Positions 18,435 to 27,550 of a stretch of DNA of 64,000 bases are shown one piece after another. How positions within the stretch are numbered: position 1 is the first letter of the stretch; the number at the start of each line of letters is the position of its first letter. The DNA is from an uncultured bacterium (GTDB lineage Bacteria > Verrucomicrobiota > Kiritimatiellia > CAIKKV01): positions 46,586-110,585 of the forward strand of contig CALHRZ010000014.1 in assembly GCA_938038445.1 (NCBI GenBank). Direction: 5' to 3'. The notes under the pieces are model-generated. The model had not been told where the DNA came from and did no database searches. It saw nothing but the letters and a program-made list of their open reading frames with translations. The position numbers and the translations under genes are program-made.

Positions 18435-19210
18435 ACGGGGAAAACGCCACGCGCTTATTGCTGGTCAACATCGGCAACACCCGGTTCAAGGTGATGACCG
18501 TGGTGAATGGCCGATTCCATCGCGTGGCCGAGGGTCCTATCGGCGCGATGCGCCCCGAACGGGAGTTTCCGGTGCTTGGGCCAGGTGCCGTGTTCACCGG
18601 CGCCGTTCTTTGTTCCGTCCGTCCCTCGGACAATCCCTCCTGGATCCGCGCTATTCGAAAACACCTGGGATTGGAGCTCCTCGTCGTCAGCTGGAACCTT
18701 CCGCTGGGGCTGCGGCTGCGCTACCCCAAGCCGGAAACGATCGGTCCCGATCGCCTTTGCAATGTCTGTGCCGCCGTGGCCCGTTTTCAGCCCCCCGTCG
18801 CCGTGTTTGATTTCGGAACCGCCGTCACCTGCGATGTGGTCGACGCCTCAGGCGCGTTCATCGGCGGTGTGATCGCACCCGGCCTCCGGATGATGTCCGA
18901 TTATCTTCATGAGCGTACCGCCCTTCTTCCCGCCGTCGCGTACCGCCTCAACCGCCAGTTGATTGGCCGCTCAACCATCGAAGCAATTCAAATCGGCATG
19001 CATCAAATGATGGCCGGCCTCGTCCGTGAAATCGTGGAAGGGCTCCAAAACCGATTCGGTTCCGCCTTGACGATTTGCGCCACAGGCGGTGATGCGCGGC
19101 GCCTTCGCCCCATCCTCCGTCCCCGCCGCGTGGTGCTCGTACCCGACTTGACGTTTGAAGGTATGCGCCGGATTTACCACTACGCCCGCGCGAGGGGAGT
19201 AGCCCAATGA
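18431..19210 (+). CDS. coaX: Type III pantothenate kinase
   Basis: 259 residues. Makes phosphopantothenate, the first step of CoA synthesis. It shows the GPDRLCN (GxDR) block, FDFGTAVTCDVVDASGAFIG (the DxGTA motif) and GGVIAPGLRMM of CoaX. Odd point: the first phosphate-binding motif, normally DxGNT, reads NIGNT with Asn13 in place of the Asp. Activity is therefore plausible but not certain. Coupled by ATGA to nadC and manC. Confidence 0.82.
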   Translation: MNGENATRLLLVNIGNTRFKVMTVVNGRFHRVAEGPIGAMRPEREFPVLGPGAVFTGAVLCSVRPSDNPSWIRAIRKHLGLELLVVSWNLPLGLRLRYPKPETIGPDRLCNVCAAVARFQPPVAVFDFGTAVTCDVVDASGAFIGGVIAPGLRMMSDYLHERTALLPAVAYRLNRQLIGRSTIEAIQIGMHQMMAGLVREIVEGLQNRFGSALTICATGGDARRLRPILRPRRVVLVPDLTFEGMRRIYHYARARGVAQ

Positions 19211-20295
19211 ACACACCACGTTATGCCCTGATTCTTGCCGGCGGTTACGGCGAACGGTTCTGGCCTCTAAGCACCCGCCGATGCCCCAAACAGTTGTTAA
19301 GCCTGATTGGCGGCAAACCGCTGTTGACGGCCGCGGTCGAACGGGTAAATGCGTTGATTCCACCTCAGCGTATCTTCGTTTTGACCGGCCGAGATCTTGT
19401 CCGCCCCATCCGAACCCTTCTTCCCGCGATTCCGCCCGATCACGTGATCGGGGAACCGTTTCGGCGCGATACCGCCGCGGCTGTTGCTTTGGGCGCGGGT
19501 CTCGTGGCCGGCCGTAACCCAAACGCGGCGTTCTGTGTTCTCCCCGCCGATCACGTTGTGGGCAACCCGGACCGTTTCCGCGCATGCCTCGATTACGCGT
19601 TCCGGTTGGCGGAGTCCGATGACTGCCTTGTCACGTTGGGAGTTCCCCCCTCGTGGCCTTGCACGGGGTATGGTTATATTCACGCCGGAGACTTGCTGAA
19701 GACAAAGGGACCCACCCGGGCCTTTCGCGTGCAGCGTTTCGTCGAGAAACCGGATCAGATCACCGCCGAACGCTATGTGAAATCAAGGGAATATTACTGG
19801 AACGCGGGAATGTTCATCTGGCGGGCGAATGTGCTTCGCGCTTCACTTGATCGCCTTCGCCCCCCGCTGCGCGAATTGATGGATCGCGCAGCCGGCTGTC
19901 GCAATTTGCGCATTCTGCGTCGTCGGCTGGCCGGCTGGTATGAACCCCTTGAGCGAATTTCCATTGATTATGCCCTGATGGAGAAGGCGGATCGCATTGC
20001 CATGGTCGAGGCCGATTTTCCGTGGGACGATGTCGGCGACTGGCCCGCGCTCGCCCGTCATTTCGAAAAGGACCCAGCGGGCAATGTGGTGATCGGGGAG
20101 GGGACGCTTCTGGAAGCCGAGCGCAATATCCTCGTTTCCCCTACGGGGCGTCTGATCGCCCTTCTTGGCGTCCGCGACCTGGTCGTCGTTCAGTCCCGCA
20201 ATGCCACGCTGATCTGCCCGCGAGACCGTGCGCAGGAAGTAAAAAAACTCGTAAACAAACTCGAACAGGAAGGCCGCCATCAGCGGTTACTGTAG
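19207..20295 (+). CDS. manC: Mannose-1-phosphate guanylyltransferase
   Basis: 362 residues. Makes GDP-mannose from mannose-1-phosphate and GTP. The nucleotidyltransferase signature LILAGGYGERFWPLSTRR followed by CPKQLLSLIGG is at the N-terminus; FCVLPADHVV, RFVEKPDQ and YYWNAGMFIWRA are also family blocks. Only the nucleotidyltransferase plus short left-handed helix part is present; there is no fused isomerase domain. Likely supplies sugar for the surface polysaccharide handled by the upstream exporter. Followed 14 bases later by ruvX. Confidence 0.9.
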   Translation: MNTPRYALILAGGYGERFWPLSTRRCPKQLLSLIGGKPLLTAAVERVNALIPPQRIFVLTGRDLVRPIRTLLPAIPPDHVIGEPFRRDTAAAVALGAGLVAGRNPNAAFCVLPADHVVGNPDRFRACLDYAFRLAESDDCLVTLGVPPSWPCTGYGYIHAGDLLKTKGPTRAFRVQRFVEKPDQITAERYVKSREYYWNAGMFIWRANVLRASLDRLRPPLRELMDRAAGCRNLRILRRRLAGWYEPLERISIDYALMEKADRIAMVEADFPWDDVGDWPALARHFEKDPAGNVVIGEGTLLEAERNILVSPTGRLIALLGVRDLVVVQSRNATLICPRDRAQEVKKLVNKLEQEGRHQRLL

Positions 20296-20309
20296 CAAAA
20301 AGGAGCTTC

Positions 20310-20732
20310 ATGGCACGGCGTCTAGGAGTGGATTATGGCGAGAAACGGATGGGCATCGCGGTCTGCGATCCGCAAGAGTGGGTCGCCACGCCGCTCTGCG
20401 TGGTTCCGGTCCGTTCCGACGATCATGCGATCGCGGAAATCCGGCGCCTGATCGAGGAAACCGCCGCGGAAGCCATCGTGCTAGGATTCCCGCTCAACAT
20501 GGACAATAGCCGGGGACCCATGGCGTTGAAGGTCGAAGCCTTCGCCCAACGGCTCCGTCGCGAAACCGGCCTTCCGGTGGATCTTTGGGATGAACGACTC
20601 AGCAGCGCGCAGGTCGAACGGGTGCTCTTGGAAGGCGACGCCTCCCGTGCCCAAAGGCGCGCCGTCACCGATATGCTCGCCGCTCAGGCCGTCCTCCAAT
20701 CCTTCATTGACTTCAGAAATCCCGACCGATGA
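20310..20732 (+). CDS. ruvX: RuvX/YqgF, RNase H-fold nuclease
   Basis: 140 residues from ATG 20310, preceded by AAAAAGGAG. Motifs: RLGVDYGEKRMGIAVCD with the first catalytic Asp, AIVLGFPLNMDNS, LWDERLSSAQVER and the C-terminal VTDMLAAQAVLQSFID. The family processes 16S rRNA 5' ends and was proposed as a Holliday junction resolvase. Typical length. Shares ATGA with truA. Confidence 0.9.
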   Translation: MARRLGVDYGEKRMGIAVCDPQEWVATPLCVVPVRSDDHAIAEIRRLIEETAAEAIVLGFPLNMDNSRGPMALKVEAFAQRLRRETGLPVDLWDERLSSAQVERVLLEGDASRAQRRAVTDMLAAQAVLQSFIDFRNPDR

Positions 20733-21463
20733 GATACCGAATTCTGCTGGCCTATGATGGAACCGCCTATGCCGGCTGGCAGATTCAGCCCAACCGTTCG
20801 ACTGTTCAGGAAAGGGTCGAACATGCACTGGGCCAACTGACCGGCGAAACCGTCAAGGTGCACGGAAGCGGACGAACCGACCAGGGCGTCCATGCCTGGG
20901 GTCAAGCCGCCCATTTCGACCTGTCGCGGCCCTGGGAGGAAAACGTGCTGCTCAAAGGTCTCAACGGAATCCTCCCCCTTGATCTTCGCGTTCGAAAGGT
21001 GGCGGCCACGACGGCCGATTTCCATGCCCGGCGCTCGGCACGTTGGAAAGAATACCGATATTTCATCTGCAATCACCCGATCCTTCCGCCTCACCGCCGT
21101 CTCTACTGCCTCCATGTGCCACGACCCCTGGATCTTATCGCCATGCAATCCGCTGCGGCCCTTCTAGTCGGACCTCACGATTTTGCCGCGTTTTCCGCCA
21201 ATCCTGCCCGCCCTGTAGAAACCACCGTTCGCAATCTCATGCGGTTGGACGTTCGCCGACGCGGATCAGATTTTGTGATCATTGCCCGCGCCGACGGTTT
21301 TTTGTACAAAATGGTTCGAAGTTTGGTTGGCCACTTGATTCGGGTAGGGCAGGGGGAAATACCCCCGGAAGCGACACAGGAAATTCTTGAATCCGGATGC
21401 CGCACAGCTCGCGTCCCAACGGCCCCTCCCCATGGGCTTTTTCTCTGGCATGTTTCCTATTGA
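20729..21463 (+). CDS. truA: tRNA pseudouridine synthase TruA
   Basis: 244 residues. Isomerises uridines 38-40 in the tRNA anticodon stem. N-terminal YRILLAYDGTAYAGWQIQP, the catalytic Asp block GSGRTDQGVHAWGQAAHFD, HARRSARWKEYRYFI, and the C-terminal GFLYKMVRSLVGHLI. Normal length. Confidence 0.93.
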   Translation: MRYRILLAYDGTAYAGWQIQPNRSTVQERVEHALGQLTGETVKVHGSGRTDQGVHAWGQAAHFDLSRPWEENVLLKGLNGILPLDLRVRKVAATTADFHARRSARWKEYRYFICNHPILPPHRRLYCLHVPRPLDLIAMQSAAALLVGPHDFAAFSANPARPVETTVRNLMRLDVRRRGSDFVIIARADGFLYKMVRSLVGHLIRVGQGEIPPEATQEILESGCRTARVPTAPPHGLFLWHVSY

Positions 21464-21489
21464 TTTGCCATAATCCTACTTTTACTTTT

Positions 21490-22224
21490 ATGCATCACGT
21501 CACACCGTCTTCTGTAAAAACGTTTCACCGGAAAGAGTTCAAAATACGAATTTTTCCGTCCCTCCTTGCCGCGGATTATGGCCGCTTGGCTGAAGCATGC
21601 CGAAAAGCGCAAGAGGCCGGAGGAGATGCTTTGCATTTGGATATCATGGACGGTGTCTTCGTTCCAAATATCAGCATGGGACCCGAGGTCGTTCGAATGA
21701 CGAAAAGGGAAACCCCTCATTTTCACCGCCATGTCCATTTGATGCTCCTCCATCCGGATTTATACATCGAACGGTTTATTGAGGCAGGCGCGAACACGCT
21801 GTTGATTCATATCGAAGCGGCTTGCGACGTAAAAGGCGCACTGCTCGAAATCCGAAGGCGCGGGATTCGCGCCGGCATTACGCTCAATCCGGAAACCCCG
21901 GCTGAAAAAGTTTTTCCCGTTCTCGATCAAGTAGAAGAAGTGCTGGTCATGTCCGTCTGTCCCGGCTATGGAGGGCAGCGTTTTATGCCTGAAGCGCTCC
22001 CCAAAATCCGTACCCTTTGGCGGCAGCGGACGGAGAGGTCGCTTTCGTTCGATATAGCAGTGGACGGCGGAATCGATCTCGAGACCGCCCCGCTTGTCGC
22101 CGAGGCCGGGGCCAATCTGTTGATCGCCGGTACTTCAATCTTTGGCGCGCCTGATATTCGGACGGCCATTTCTTCAATGCGATTGGCCGCTGAGAAAGTC
22201 CGCCCGCACGGCGAGGAGGGGTGA
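21490..22224 (+). CDS. rpe: Ribulose-phosphate 3-epimerase
   Basis: 244 residues from ATG 21490. Pentose phosphate pathway TIM-barrel enzyme interconverting ribulose-5-P and xylulose-5-P. Motifs: FPSLLAADYGRL, GGDALHLDIMDGVFVPNIS (catalytic Asp and metal His), HVHLMLLHPDLYI, VLVMSVCPGYGGQRFMP and AVDGGIDLETAPLVAEAGAN. About 18 extra residues precede the first strand compared with typical Rpe, and no ribosome-binding site precedes the ATG, so the true start could be slightly later. A CATAAT at 21469-21474 might be a -10. Confidence 0.92.
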   Translation: MHHVTPSSVKTFHRKEFKIRIFPSLLAADYGRLAEACRKAQEAGGDALHLDIMDGVFVPNISMGPEVVRMTKRETPHFHRHVHLMLLHPDLYIERFIEAGANTLLIHIEAACDVKGALLEIRRRGIRAGITLNPETPAEKVFPVLDQVEEVLVMSVCPGYGGQRFMPEALPKIRTLWRQRTERSLSFDIAVDGGIDLETAPLVAEAGANLLIAGTSIFGAPDIRTAISSMRLAAEKVRPHGEEG

Positions 22225-22229
22225 AGCCC

Positions 22230-24035
22230 ATGCCCCGTTCCCTCGATCGCGTCCGCAACTTTTGTATCATCGCCCATATTGACCATGGGAAATCCACCCT
22301 TGCGGATCGACTCCTCGAATTGACCGGAACGATCCCCAACCGGGAGATGAAAGAGCAAGTTTTGGATGCCATGGACCTGGAACGGGAAAAGGGGATCACG
22401 ATCAAATCCCATCCGGTTACGATGTACTACCGCGCCCCAGATGGCGAAAACTATGAGCTCAACCTGATTGATACGCCCGGCCATGTGGATTTTTCCTATG
22501 AGGTTTCGCGGAGCATGTCGGCCTGTGAAGGCGCGGTACTGTTGATTGACGCGACTCAAGGGGTGGAAGCCCAGACGGTCGCCAATACCTACCTCGCGCT
22601 CGATCACAATCTCGAAATTATCCCGGTTTTGAACAAGGTGGATCTGCCCTCCGCCAAACCGGATGAGGTAGCCCGACAGGTGGAGGAAATTCTCAGCCTT
22701 CCCATGGCGGACGCTCCGCGAATCAGCGCGAAGACCGGCTGGAATGTCCAGGCCGTTTTGGAGGCTGTGCTGGCCAGGGTTCCTCCGCCCCGAACCGCGA
22801 AAGAGGCTCCTCTTCGCGCACTGATTTTTGACTCCTCCTACGATGCGTATCGCGGGGTGGTCCCCTATGTGCGGGTAATGGACGGCACGATACGCCCCGG
22901 CGATCGAATCCGCCTGATGGGAACTGGCGCTGAAACGGAAGTCAAGGAAGTGGGGATTTTCCGCCCGAAAGCGGAACCGTGCCCCGCTTTGGAACCCGGC
23001 CAGGTGGGCTATCTGATCGGAACGCTCAAGGAAGTCGGCGATGTCCGCATCGGCGATACGGTTACGCATGCCGCCAAGCCGAGTCGGGAACCGTTGCCCG
23101 GATTCCGGGAAGTACATCCGATGGTCTTCTCCGGTCTTTATCCGGTTGATACCGCCGACTTGGAAAAACTCAAAACCAGCCTTGAAAAATTAAAGCTCAA
23201 TGACAGCGCCCTGACCTTTCAGCCCGAAACGTCCGCCGCGCTCGGATTCGGCTACCGATGCGGCTTTCTGGGGCTGCTCCATCTCGAAATCGTGCAGGAA
23301 CGGCTGCGTCGAGAATTCGACACGGATCTCATCAGTACATACCCCGCCGTCATGTATCAGGTCTATCTCAAAAATGGAGAAGTCAAAGAGATCCACAACC
23401 CCCTCCACATGCCCGAACCCAACCAGATTGAACGGATCGAGGAACCGATCATTCGGGCCTTCATCCTCTGCCCAAACGAGCAGGTGGGCGACATCTGCCG
23501 CCTGGTCCGGGAGCGCCGGGGCGTTGTCGAACGGACGGATTCCCTCGATACGCGCCGCCTCATGCTCACCTGCAAACTCCCCTTGAACGAAATCCTTGTG
23601 GACTTCCATGACGCGTTGAAAAACGTCACCCACGGCTATGGTTCGATGGATTATGAAAACGCCGGCTATGAACCATCCGATCTCGTCAAACTCGACATCC
23701 TGTTAAACGGCGAGCCGGTGGACGCCTTTTCCGCGATTGTGCATCGCGACAAGGCCGTTGCCCGCGGACGGCAAATGTGCGCCGCCCTTAAAGAAGTGAT
23801 CCCGCCCCATCAATTCCCCGTGCCGATCCAAGCAGCGATCGGCCGTACGATCATCGCGCGGGAAACCATTCGGGCCTTGCGTAAAGATGTCACAGCCAAG
23901 TGTTACGGAGGCGATATCACACGGAAACGAAAACTGCTCGAACGCCAGAAGGAAGGGAAAAAGCGAATGAAGCAGTTCGGGCAAGTCCACGTGCCCCAAG
24001 AAGCCTTTGTGTCGGTGCTCAAGTCAACCCCATGA
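22230..24035 (+). CDS. lepA: Elongation factor 4 (LepA)
   Basis: 601 residues from ATG 22230, with GAGGAGGG (22213-22220) nine bases upstream; GTG 22221 is too close to that site. Translational GTPase that back-translocates or rescues stalled ribosomes. G motifs: IAHIDHGKSTLADRL, DTPGHVDFSYEVSRS and NKVDLP. The LepA-specific C-terminal domain is complete (CYGGDITRKRKLLERQKEGK, RMKQFGQVHVPQEAF). Shares ATGA with lepB, the same gene order as in E. coli. Confidence 0.95.
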   Translation: MPRSLDRVRNFCIIAHIDHGKSTLADRLLELTGTIPNREMKEQVLDAMDLEREKGITIKSHPVTMYYRAPDGENYELNLIDTPGHVDFSYEVSRSMSACEGAVLLIDATQGVEAQTVANTYLALDHNLEIIPVLNKVDLPSAKPDEVARQVEEILSLPMADAPRISAKTGWNVQAVLEAVLARVPPPRTAKEAPLRALIFDSSYDAYRGVVPYVRVMDGTIRPGDRIRLMGTGAETEVKEVGIFRPKAEPCPALEPGQVGYLIGTLKEVGDVRIGDTVTHAAKPSREPLPGFREVHPMVFSGLYPVDTADLEKLKTSLEKLKLNDSALTFQPETSAALGFGYRCGFLGLLHLEIVQERLRREFDTDLISTYPAVMYQVYLKNGEVKEIHNPLHMPEPNQIERIEEPIIRAFILCPNEQVGDICRLVRERRGVVERTDSLDTRRLMLTCKLPLNEILVDFHDALKNVTHGYGSMDYENAGYEPSDLVKLDILLNGEPVDAFSAIVHRDKAVARGRQMCAALKEVIPPHQFPVPIQAAIGRTIIARETIRALRKDVTAKCYGGDITRKRKLLERQKEGKKRMKQFGQVHVPQEAFVSVLKSTP

Positions 24036-25162
24036 ACCAAATCGGATTTCCCATGGTCCGGAATTTTTTCCTTCGCCGCAGGCTCCGCAAAAGGGCGGAA
24101 GCGCTCCTGAGTGCAGCTCGGCTCGCGCGGAAGATGCGCGAAGACATCGCGAATCCGAACGACCTCCAACGACTTGTGGCGGCGGAACGTGCAATTCGCG
24201 AGGCCGCCGACAGGGGAGAGGAGAGCGCGTTCCAACAGGCGGAGGCCGAACTGGAACAGGCCGCCGAACGGGTCTATCCGAAACGTCCCTTTGCCCTGGT
24301 GCGCGAATGGGTCGAACTGGCCGTCGTGGCCCTTGCCGTGGCCATGGGTTTTCGGACCTATTTCTTTCAACCGTTCAAGATTCCAACCGGCTCCATGCAG
24401 CCCACCCTCTACGGCGTTCACCATCGGGCCGATCGCTGGCCTGCGCCTTTCCGCGAATGGATTCCATTGCGCATCGTGCGTTGGGCGCTCACAGGCGAAC
24501 GCCCGTTGGAAATTCGTTCCCGTTCCTCCGGCAAAGCGTATTTCGATCCCCGCGTTCATCCGCGGGCGCCGGTCCATATCCTCCACGTCGGTGCGTCGCA
24601 TTACGAAATTCCCAAAGGACTAAAACTCCATGTCCACGATGGAGAACTCGTGGTGGATGGCCAGCTTCTGGCTTCCGGCGTTGTTGTTTCAGGCGATCAT
24701 ATCTTTGTCAACCGGATGATCTGGAATTTTCGGCGCCCGCGTCTGGGCGAAGTCATGGTCTTCCATACTCATGGAATGAACCCTGCCGAAATCATTCCCA
24801 ATACCCATTACATCAAAAGGCTGGTGGGTCGGCCAGGCGATGTGCTCCGAATTGCACCGCCGGTCCTTTATGTGAACGGAGAACATGGACGGGCTTTTCC
24901 GGGAATTCGTAACGTCATTGAAGGAAAACCCGGTTACGAAGGGGGATATCAGAATGGACGGACACTCGGAGGGGAAGTTCGATATCTGAAAACCGATGAG
25001 GAGGAGTACCGGGTTCCGAACCATTTCTATTTCGGCCTTGGAGACAACAGTTCGAACAGCCGGGACAGCCGATATTTTGGGCCAATCGAGGAGAGGCGGT
25101 TACTGGGACCGGCTGTGTGGGTTTATTGGCCGATCAGCGAACGTTGGGGCATAATCCGCTGA
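24032..25162 (+). CDS. lepB: Signal peptidase I
   Basis: 376 residues, longer than typical LepB because of an N-terminal basic coiled-coil-like region (about 1-85) before the membrane helix (about 90-112). Catalytic Ser in IPTGSMQPTLYG; catalytic Lys in HYIKRLVGRPGDVLRI; the C-terminal box FFGLGDNSSNSRDSRYFGP is intact apart from YFG at the start. An insertion of about 110 residues lies between the Ser box and the box with GDHIFVNRMIWNF. It cleaves Sec signal peptides in the inner membrane. Last gene of the long plus-strand run. Confidence 0.9.
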   Translation: MNQIGFPMVRNFFLRRRLRKRAEALLSAARLARKMREDIANPNDLQRLVAAERAIREAADRGEESAFQQAEAELEQAAERVYPKRPFALVREWVELAVVALAVAMGFRTYFFQPFKIPTGSMQPTLYGVHHRADRWPAPFREWIPLRIVRWALTGERPLEIRSRSSGKAYFDPRVHPRAPVHILHVGASHYEIPKGLKLHVHDGELVVDGQLLASGVVVSGDHIFVNRMIWNFRRPRLGEVMVFHTHGMNPAEIIPNTHYIKRLVGRPGDVLRIAPPVLYVNGEHGRAFPGIRNVIEGKPGYEGGYQNGRTLGGEVRYLKTDEEEYRVPNHFYFGLGDNSSNSRDSRYFGPIEERRLLGPAVWVYWPISERWGIIR

Positions 25163-25180
25163 ATCCGAATCGTCGGACGG

Positions 25181-25199
25181 ATGGAACGGTGCGTTCCAT
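25181..25199 (+). terminator. Inverted repeat after lepB, possible terminator
   Basis: Perfect 8-bp inverted repeat ATGGAACG / CGTTCCAT with a 3-nt loop, 19 bases after the lepB stop. There is no T-run behind it, so it is not a standard intrinsic terminator. The remaining sequence up to 25428 shows nothing else recognisable. Confidence 0.3.
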
Positions 25200-25428
25200 G
25201 CCGAATCAACGTTCAACATCGGCACCGAATATTATCCGAGATTGAAGGTGGGCAGGCAAGCGACGGGATGCACCGGATCGTCGAATTTTGAAACAAACGG
25301 GTTATAAACAACGTCCGGAAGTCCTTGATAGTCAATGGGTTTCGCGCTTTTCCCTATATGACGTCGCATAATATATCTTATGTCAACTATTGGGATGACC
25401 CCGGTTAGTTGAAGACTACAGCCGCAAT

Positions 25429-26364
25429 CTAACGCAATTCGTACACGAGTTGAACAGGCTCTCCCGCCCGCTCAATCTCCAATACCACCGCCCCCAAATC
25501 CCCACTCGCAAAATCCCGTAGAAACGATTCCGCAACCCGCCGACTCGTCATAGGCATCGAATTCACCTTTCGTACAATGTCGCCTTCCTGCAGCCCCACC
25601 GTGCCAAAAAACTCCTTCTCTCCCTCCGGCACCAATAGGTATCCCTGGATCTTCCGATTATCGTCATACAACGGCTTCAAGGAATCAAAGACCGCCACCA
25701 GCCGTTCGCCATCCTCCAGTACCTCGTTGTAATAATCCATAACCCGCTGTCGATCATATACCCACCTATGCTCTTCAATCTGCACCCCAAACCGCGATTC
25801 GCTCCATACGGTCTGATCCCCCAAATCTAGCTTCTTCCACCTACGATCACCCGTCGGATCGGGATCCGATCTGCTCTTCTCTTCCTCCGAATGCCCCCTG
25901 AGTCGCCACATAATCTCTTGCCCGCGCCATACCACGGTTACAGAACCTCCATCAATCGCTAGAACCCGTGCACCCTCAGACACAATATCGCCAACCCTCA
26001 AAAATATCACTTTTCCAGACCGTTCCAGATCTTCGAGCACCGCTTTGCGCTCCGTAATCCCAAATCCCTCATTTCCAGAATCTGAATAGACTTGTATAGT
26101 GCCGACCAATCGGTACCTCTTCGCCAATTCGCCTGCATCGCTCGCATTCGTCGGCTGTAATTCAGGCGACCTGAAAACAGACCATGCGTCCAGGGGGATG
26201 ATACGATCCGTTGTGTATGGGTATCCGTTTTCAATAGCCGGTCGTTGCGTCAGAACGAAAACCAACGCGGAGGTCTGCCGGTGGAGCGCAGGGCGTAAAC
26301 GCCATGCCCACAACCAGGGAACGGCTGCCAGTACAATCAACAACCCAGGATACAACCGACGCAT
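25429..26364 (-). CDS. GspC-like inner-membrane protein with C-terminal PDZ domain
   Basis: 311 residues if started at ATG 26364; ATG 26391 inside rnpB is the other choice. One N-terminal membrane helix (about 6-24, YPGLLIVLAAVPWLWAW), a periplasmic region with an HR-like stretch (KRYRLVGTIQVYSD, RKAVLEDLERSGKVIFLRVGD), and a C-terminal PDZ domain (about 225-311: KIQGYLLVPE, VGLQEGDIVRKVNSMPM, VVLEIERAGEPVQLVYEL). This layout resembles GspC of the type II secretion system, which links the inner-membrane platform to the secretin. GspK/L/M-like genes lie 8 kb away on the same strand. It sits directly behind the rnpB terminator without room for its own promoter. Confidence 0.62.
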   Translation of the reverse strand: MRRLYPGLLIVLAAVPWLWAWRLRPALHRQTSALVFVLTQRPAIENGYPYTTDRIIPLDAWSVFRSPELQPTNASDAGELAKRYRLVGTIQVYSDSGNEGFGITERKAVLEDLERSGKVIFLRVGDIVSEGARVLAIDGGSVTVVWRGQEIMWRLRGHSEEEKSRSDPDPTGDRRWKKLDLGDQTVWSESRFGVQIEEHRWVYDRQRVMDYYNEVLEDGERLVAVFDSLKPLYDDNRKIQGYLLVPEGEKEFFGTVGLQEGDIVRKVNSMPMTSRRVAESFLRDFASGDLGAVVLEIERAGEPVQLVYELR

Positions 26365-26369
26365 GAAAT

Positions 26370-26387
26370 AAAAAAGGGAGACGCGGG
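26370..26387 (-). terminator. rnpB 3' end and intrinsic terminator
   Basis: The P1 strand of RNase P RNA (26377-26387) is followed on the minus strand by C and six T (26370-26375). P1 can act as the terminator stem. The start codon of the GspC-like gene is only 6 bases further on. Confidence 0.55.
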
Positions 26388-26766
26388 ACATAAGCCGGAT
26401 TCTGTTCACGTTTCCGTGTCGGTCATTTATCTGCGCGATCAACCCGAAACGGCGCCCTTCCCAACGGGAAGAACTCGAGGCGGGCCACCTCACCGTTTCC
26501 TATTTGATCTTGCTCCAGATGGGGCTTGCCTTGCATTCGAATGTCGCCATTCGAACCGGTGGTCTCTTACACCACCTTTTCACCCTTGCGCAAACTCCTT
26601 TCGGAATCCACGCGGTCTGTTTCTGTGGCGCTTTCCGTTCCTTTCGTTTTCCGAAAGGCCTCCCGCCCATAAGAGCGAACGGGACATCCTGCCCTGCGGA
26701 GTCCGGACTTTCCTCCCCAGCCGTTTCTTGCGAACCGGTCGGAGCGACCGAATCGCCCGCGTCTCC
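26377..26766 (-). ncRNA. rnpB: RNase P RNA
   Basis: About 390 nt, bacterial type A. P1 is formed by the 11-nt GGAGACGCGGG at the 5' end (26756-26766) and its exact complement at the 3' end (26377-26387). Conserved regions read on the minus strand: GAGGAAAGTCCGGACTC near the 5' end (about 26699-26717), AGCAAGATCAAATAGG of CR II (about 26501-26516), AGATAAATGACCG, and ACAGAATCCGGCTTA at the 3' end (about 26391-26405). It is the catalytic RNA that removes 5' leaders from tRNA precursors. Promoter at 26773-26800. Confidence 0.96.
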
Positions 26767-26772
26767 TTTTAA

Positions 26773-26800
26773 ACTTTAGGCGTATAACATGCGCCCGCAA
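26773..26800 (-). promoter_or_regulatory. rnpB promoter
   Basis: Minus strand TTGCGG (26795-26800), 16 bp, TAAAGT (26773-26778), placing the start 6-7 nt downstream exactly at the GGAG of P1. The promoter overlaps the last codons and stop of the zinc-ribbon gene. Confidence 0.5.
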
Positions 26801-27465
26801 AACGTGCACAACACAATTTCATTCCGTTTGCGGGCTTCATGCTTCAGATACGGCGGAAGCGTCATATGACACCCCCCGCACACCCCATCTTCCACACGTA
26901 CCACCGCACGATCTCGTTTCTTGGCCATGATCTGCTCATACGGGCTCAGCCATGCCGTGTCAATAGCCGCCGCCAACGCCGTACGCTCCGTTCGAAGTCG
27001 CTCCAGTTCCTTCTGAAGAGCTGCAGCCCGTTCGTCCAAAGCTCGGATGTCGCGTTGAACCCGATCTTCCTCGGTCCGAAGGGCGTTCTCACGCCCCTTG
27101 GTTTCAGACGCCAGCGCTTCCATTGATTCCCAAGCCAACAGCACCTGATCCTCCAGACGCGCAATCTCCTGCTCTACGGAGCGGATCTGCAGCGTCATGG
27201 CCTGATACTCCTTGTTGGTTTTCAAAGAACCCTGCTCGATCAGCAGTTTCTTGATCTTTTCGCGCCGAGTCTCGATCTCCAGGTCAAGTCCCTTTAAGTG
27301 GGCTTGCTCGCTCTTTATCTTCTCGCGGGTTTCTGCCAGCGCGTTTCGGGAGTCGCCGAGACGGGCGCTAATTTCGTCCTTGTGGCGCGGAATGTCCGCC
27401 AGTTCGCGTTCAATCTGCGCAATCCGAATATCCCGCTCCTGCAACTCCAATAGTTTGTCAATCAT
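26776..27465 (-). CDS. Coiled-coil zinc-ribbon protein (CdsZ/DUF164 family)
   Basis: 229 residues: a long antiparallel coiled coil (about 1-185, very rich in Glu/Lys/Arg/Leu) and a C-terminal C4 zinc ribbon (about 195-225: GVCGGCHMTLPP ... LCTFCGRML). This is the zf-RING_7/DUF164 family, including chlamydial CdsZ, found near housekeeping genes and, in Chlamydia, linked to type III secretion. The role here is unknown; nucleic-acid or protein scaffold binding is possible. The gene ends 9 bases before the rnpB 5' end. Confidence 0.8.
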   Translation of the reverse strand: MIDKLLELQERDIRIAQIERELADIPRHKDEISARLGDSRNALAETREKIKSEQAHLKGLDLEIETRREKIKKLLIEQGSLKTNKEYQAMTLQIRSVEQEIARLEDQVLLAWESMEALASETKGRENALRTEEDRVQRDIRALDERAAALQKELERLRTERTALAAAIDTAWLSPYEQIMAKKRDRAVVRVEDGVCGGCHMTLPPYLKHEARKRNEIVLCTFCGRMLYA

Positions 27466-27550
27466 CGCATGCCTTCTGCCTGTCTGTTAATGTACGCCGT
27501 TCTCCGCGACCCGTCAAGGATTCGACCCGTCCGCGCGAAGCCGGCCACGC

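Noticed and set aside
25163..25428. Riboswitch or small RNA in the gap after lepB
   Set aside because: Only an 8-bp inverted repeat without a T-run is visible; no conserved riboswitch core was recognised.
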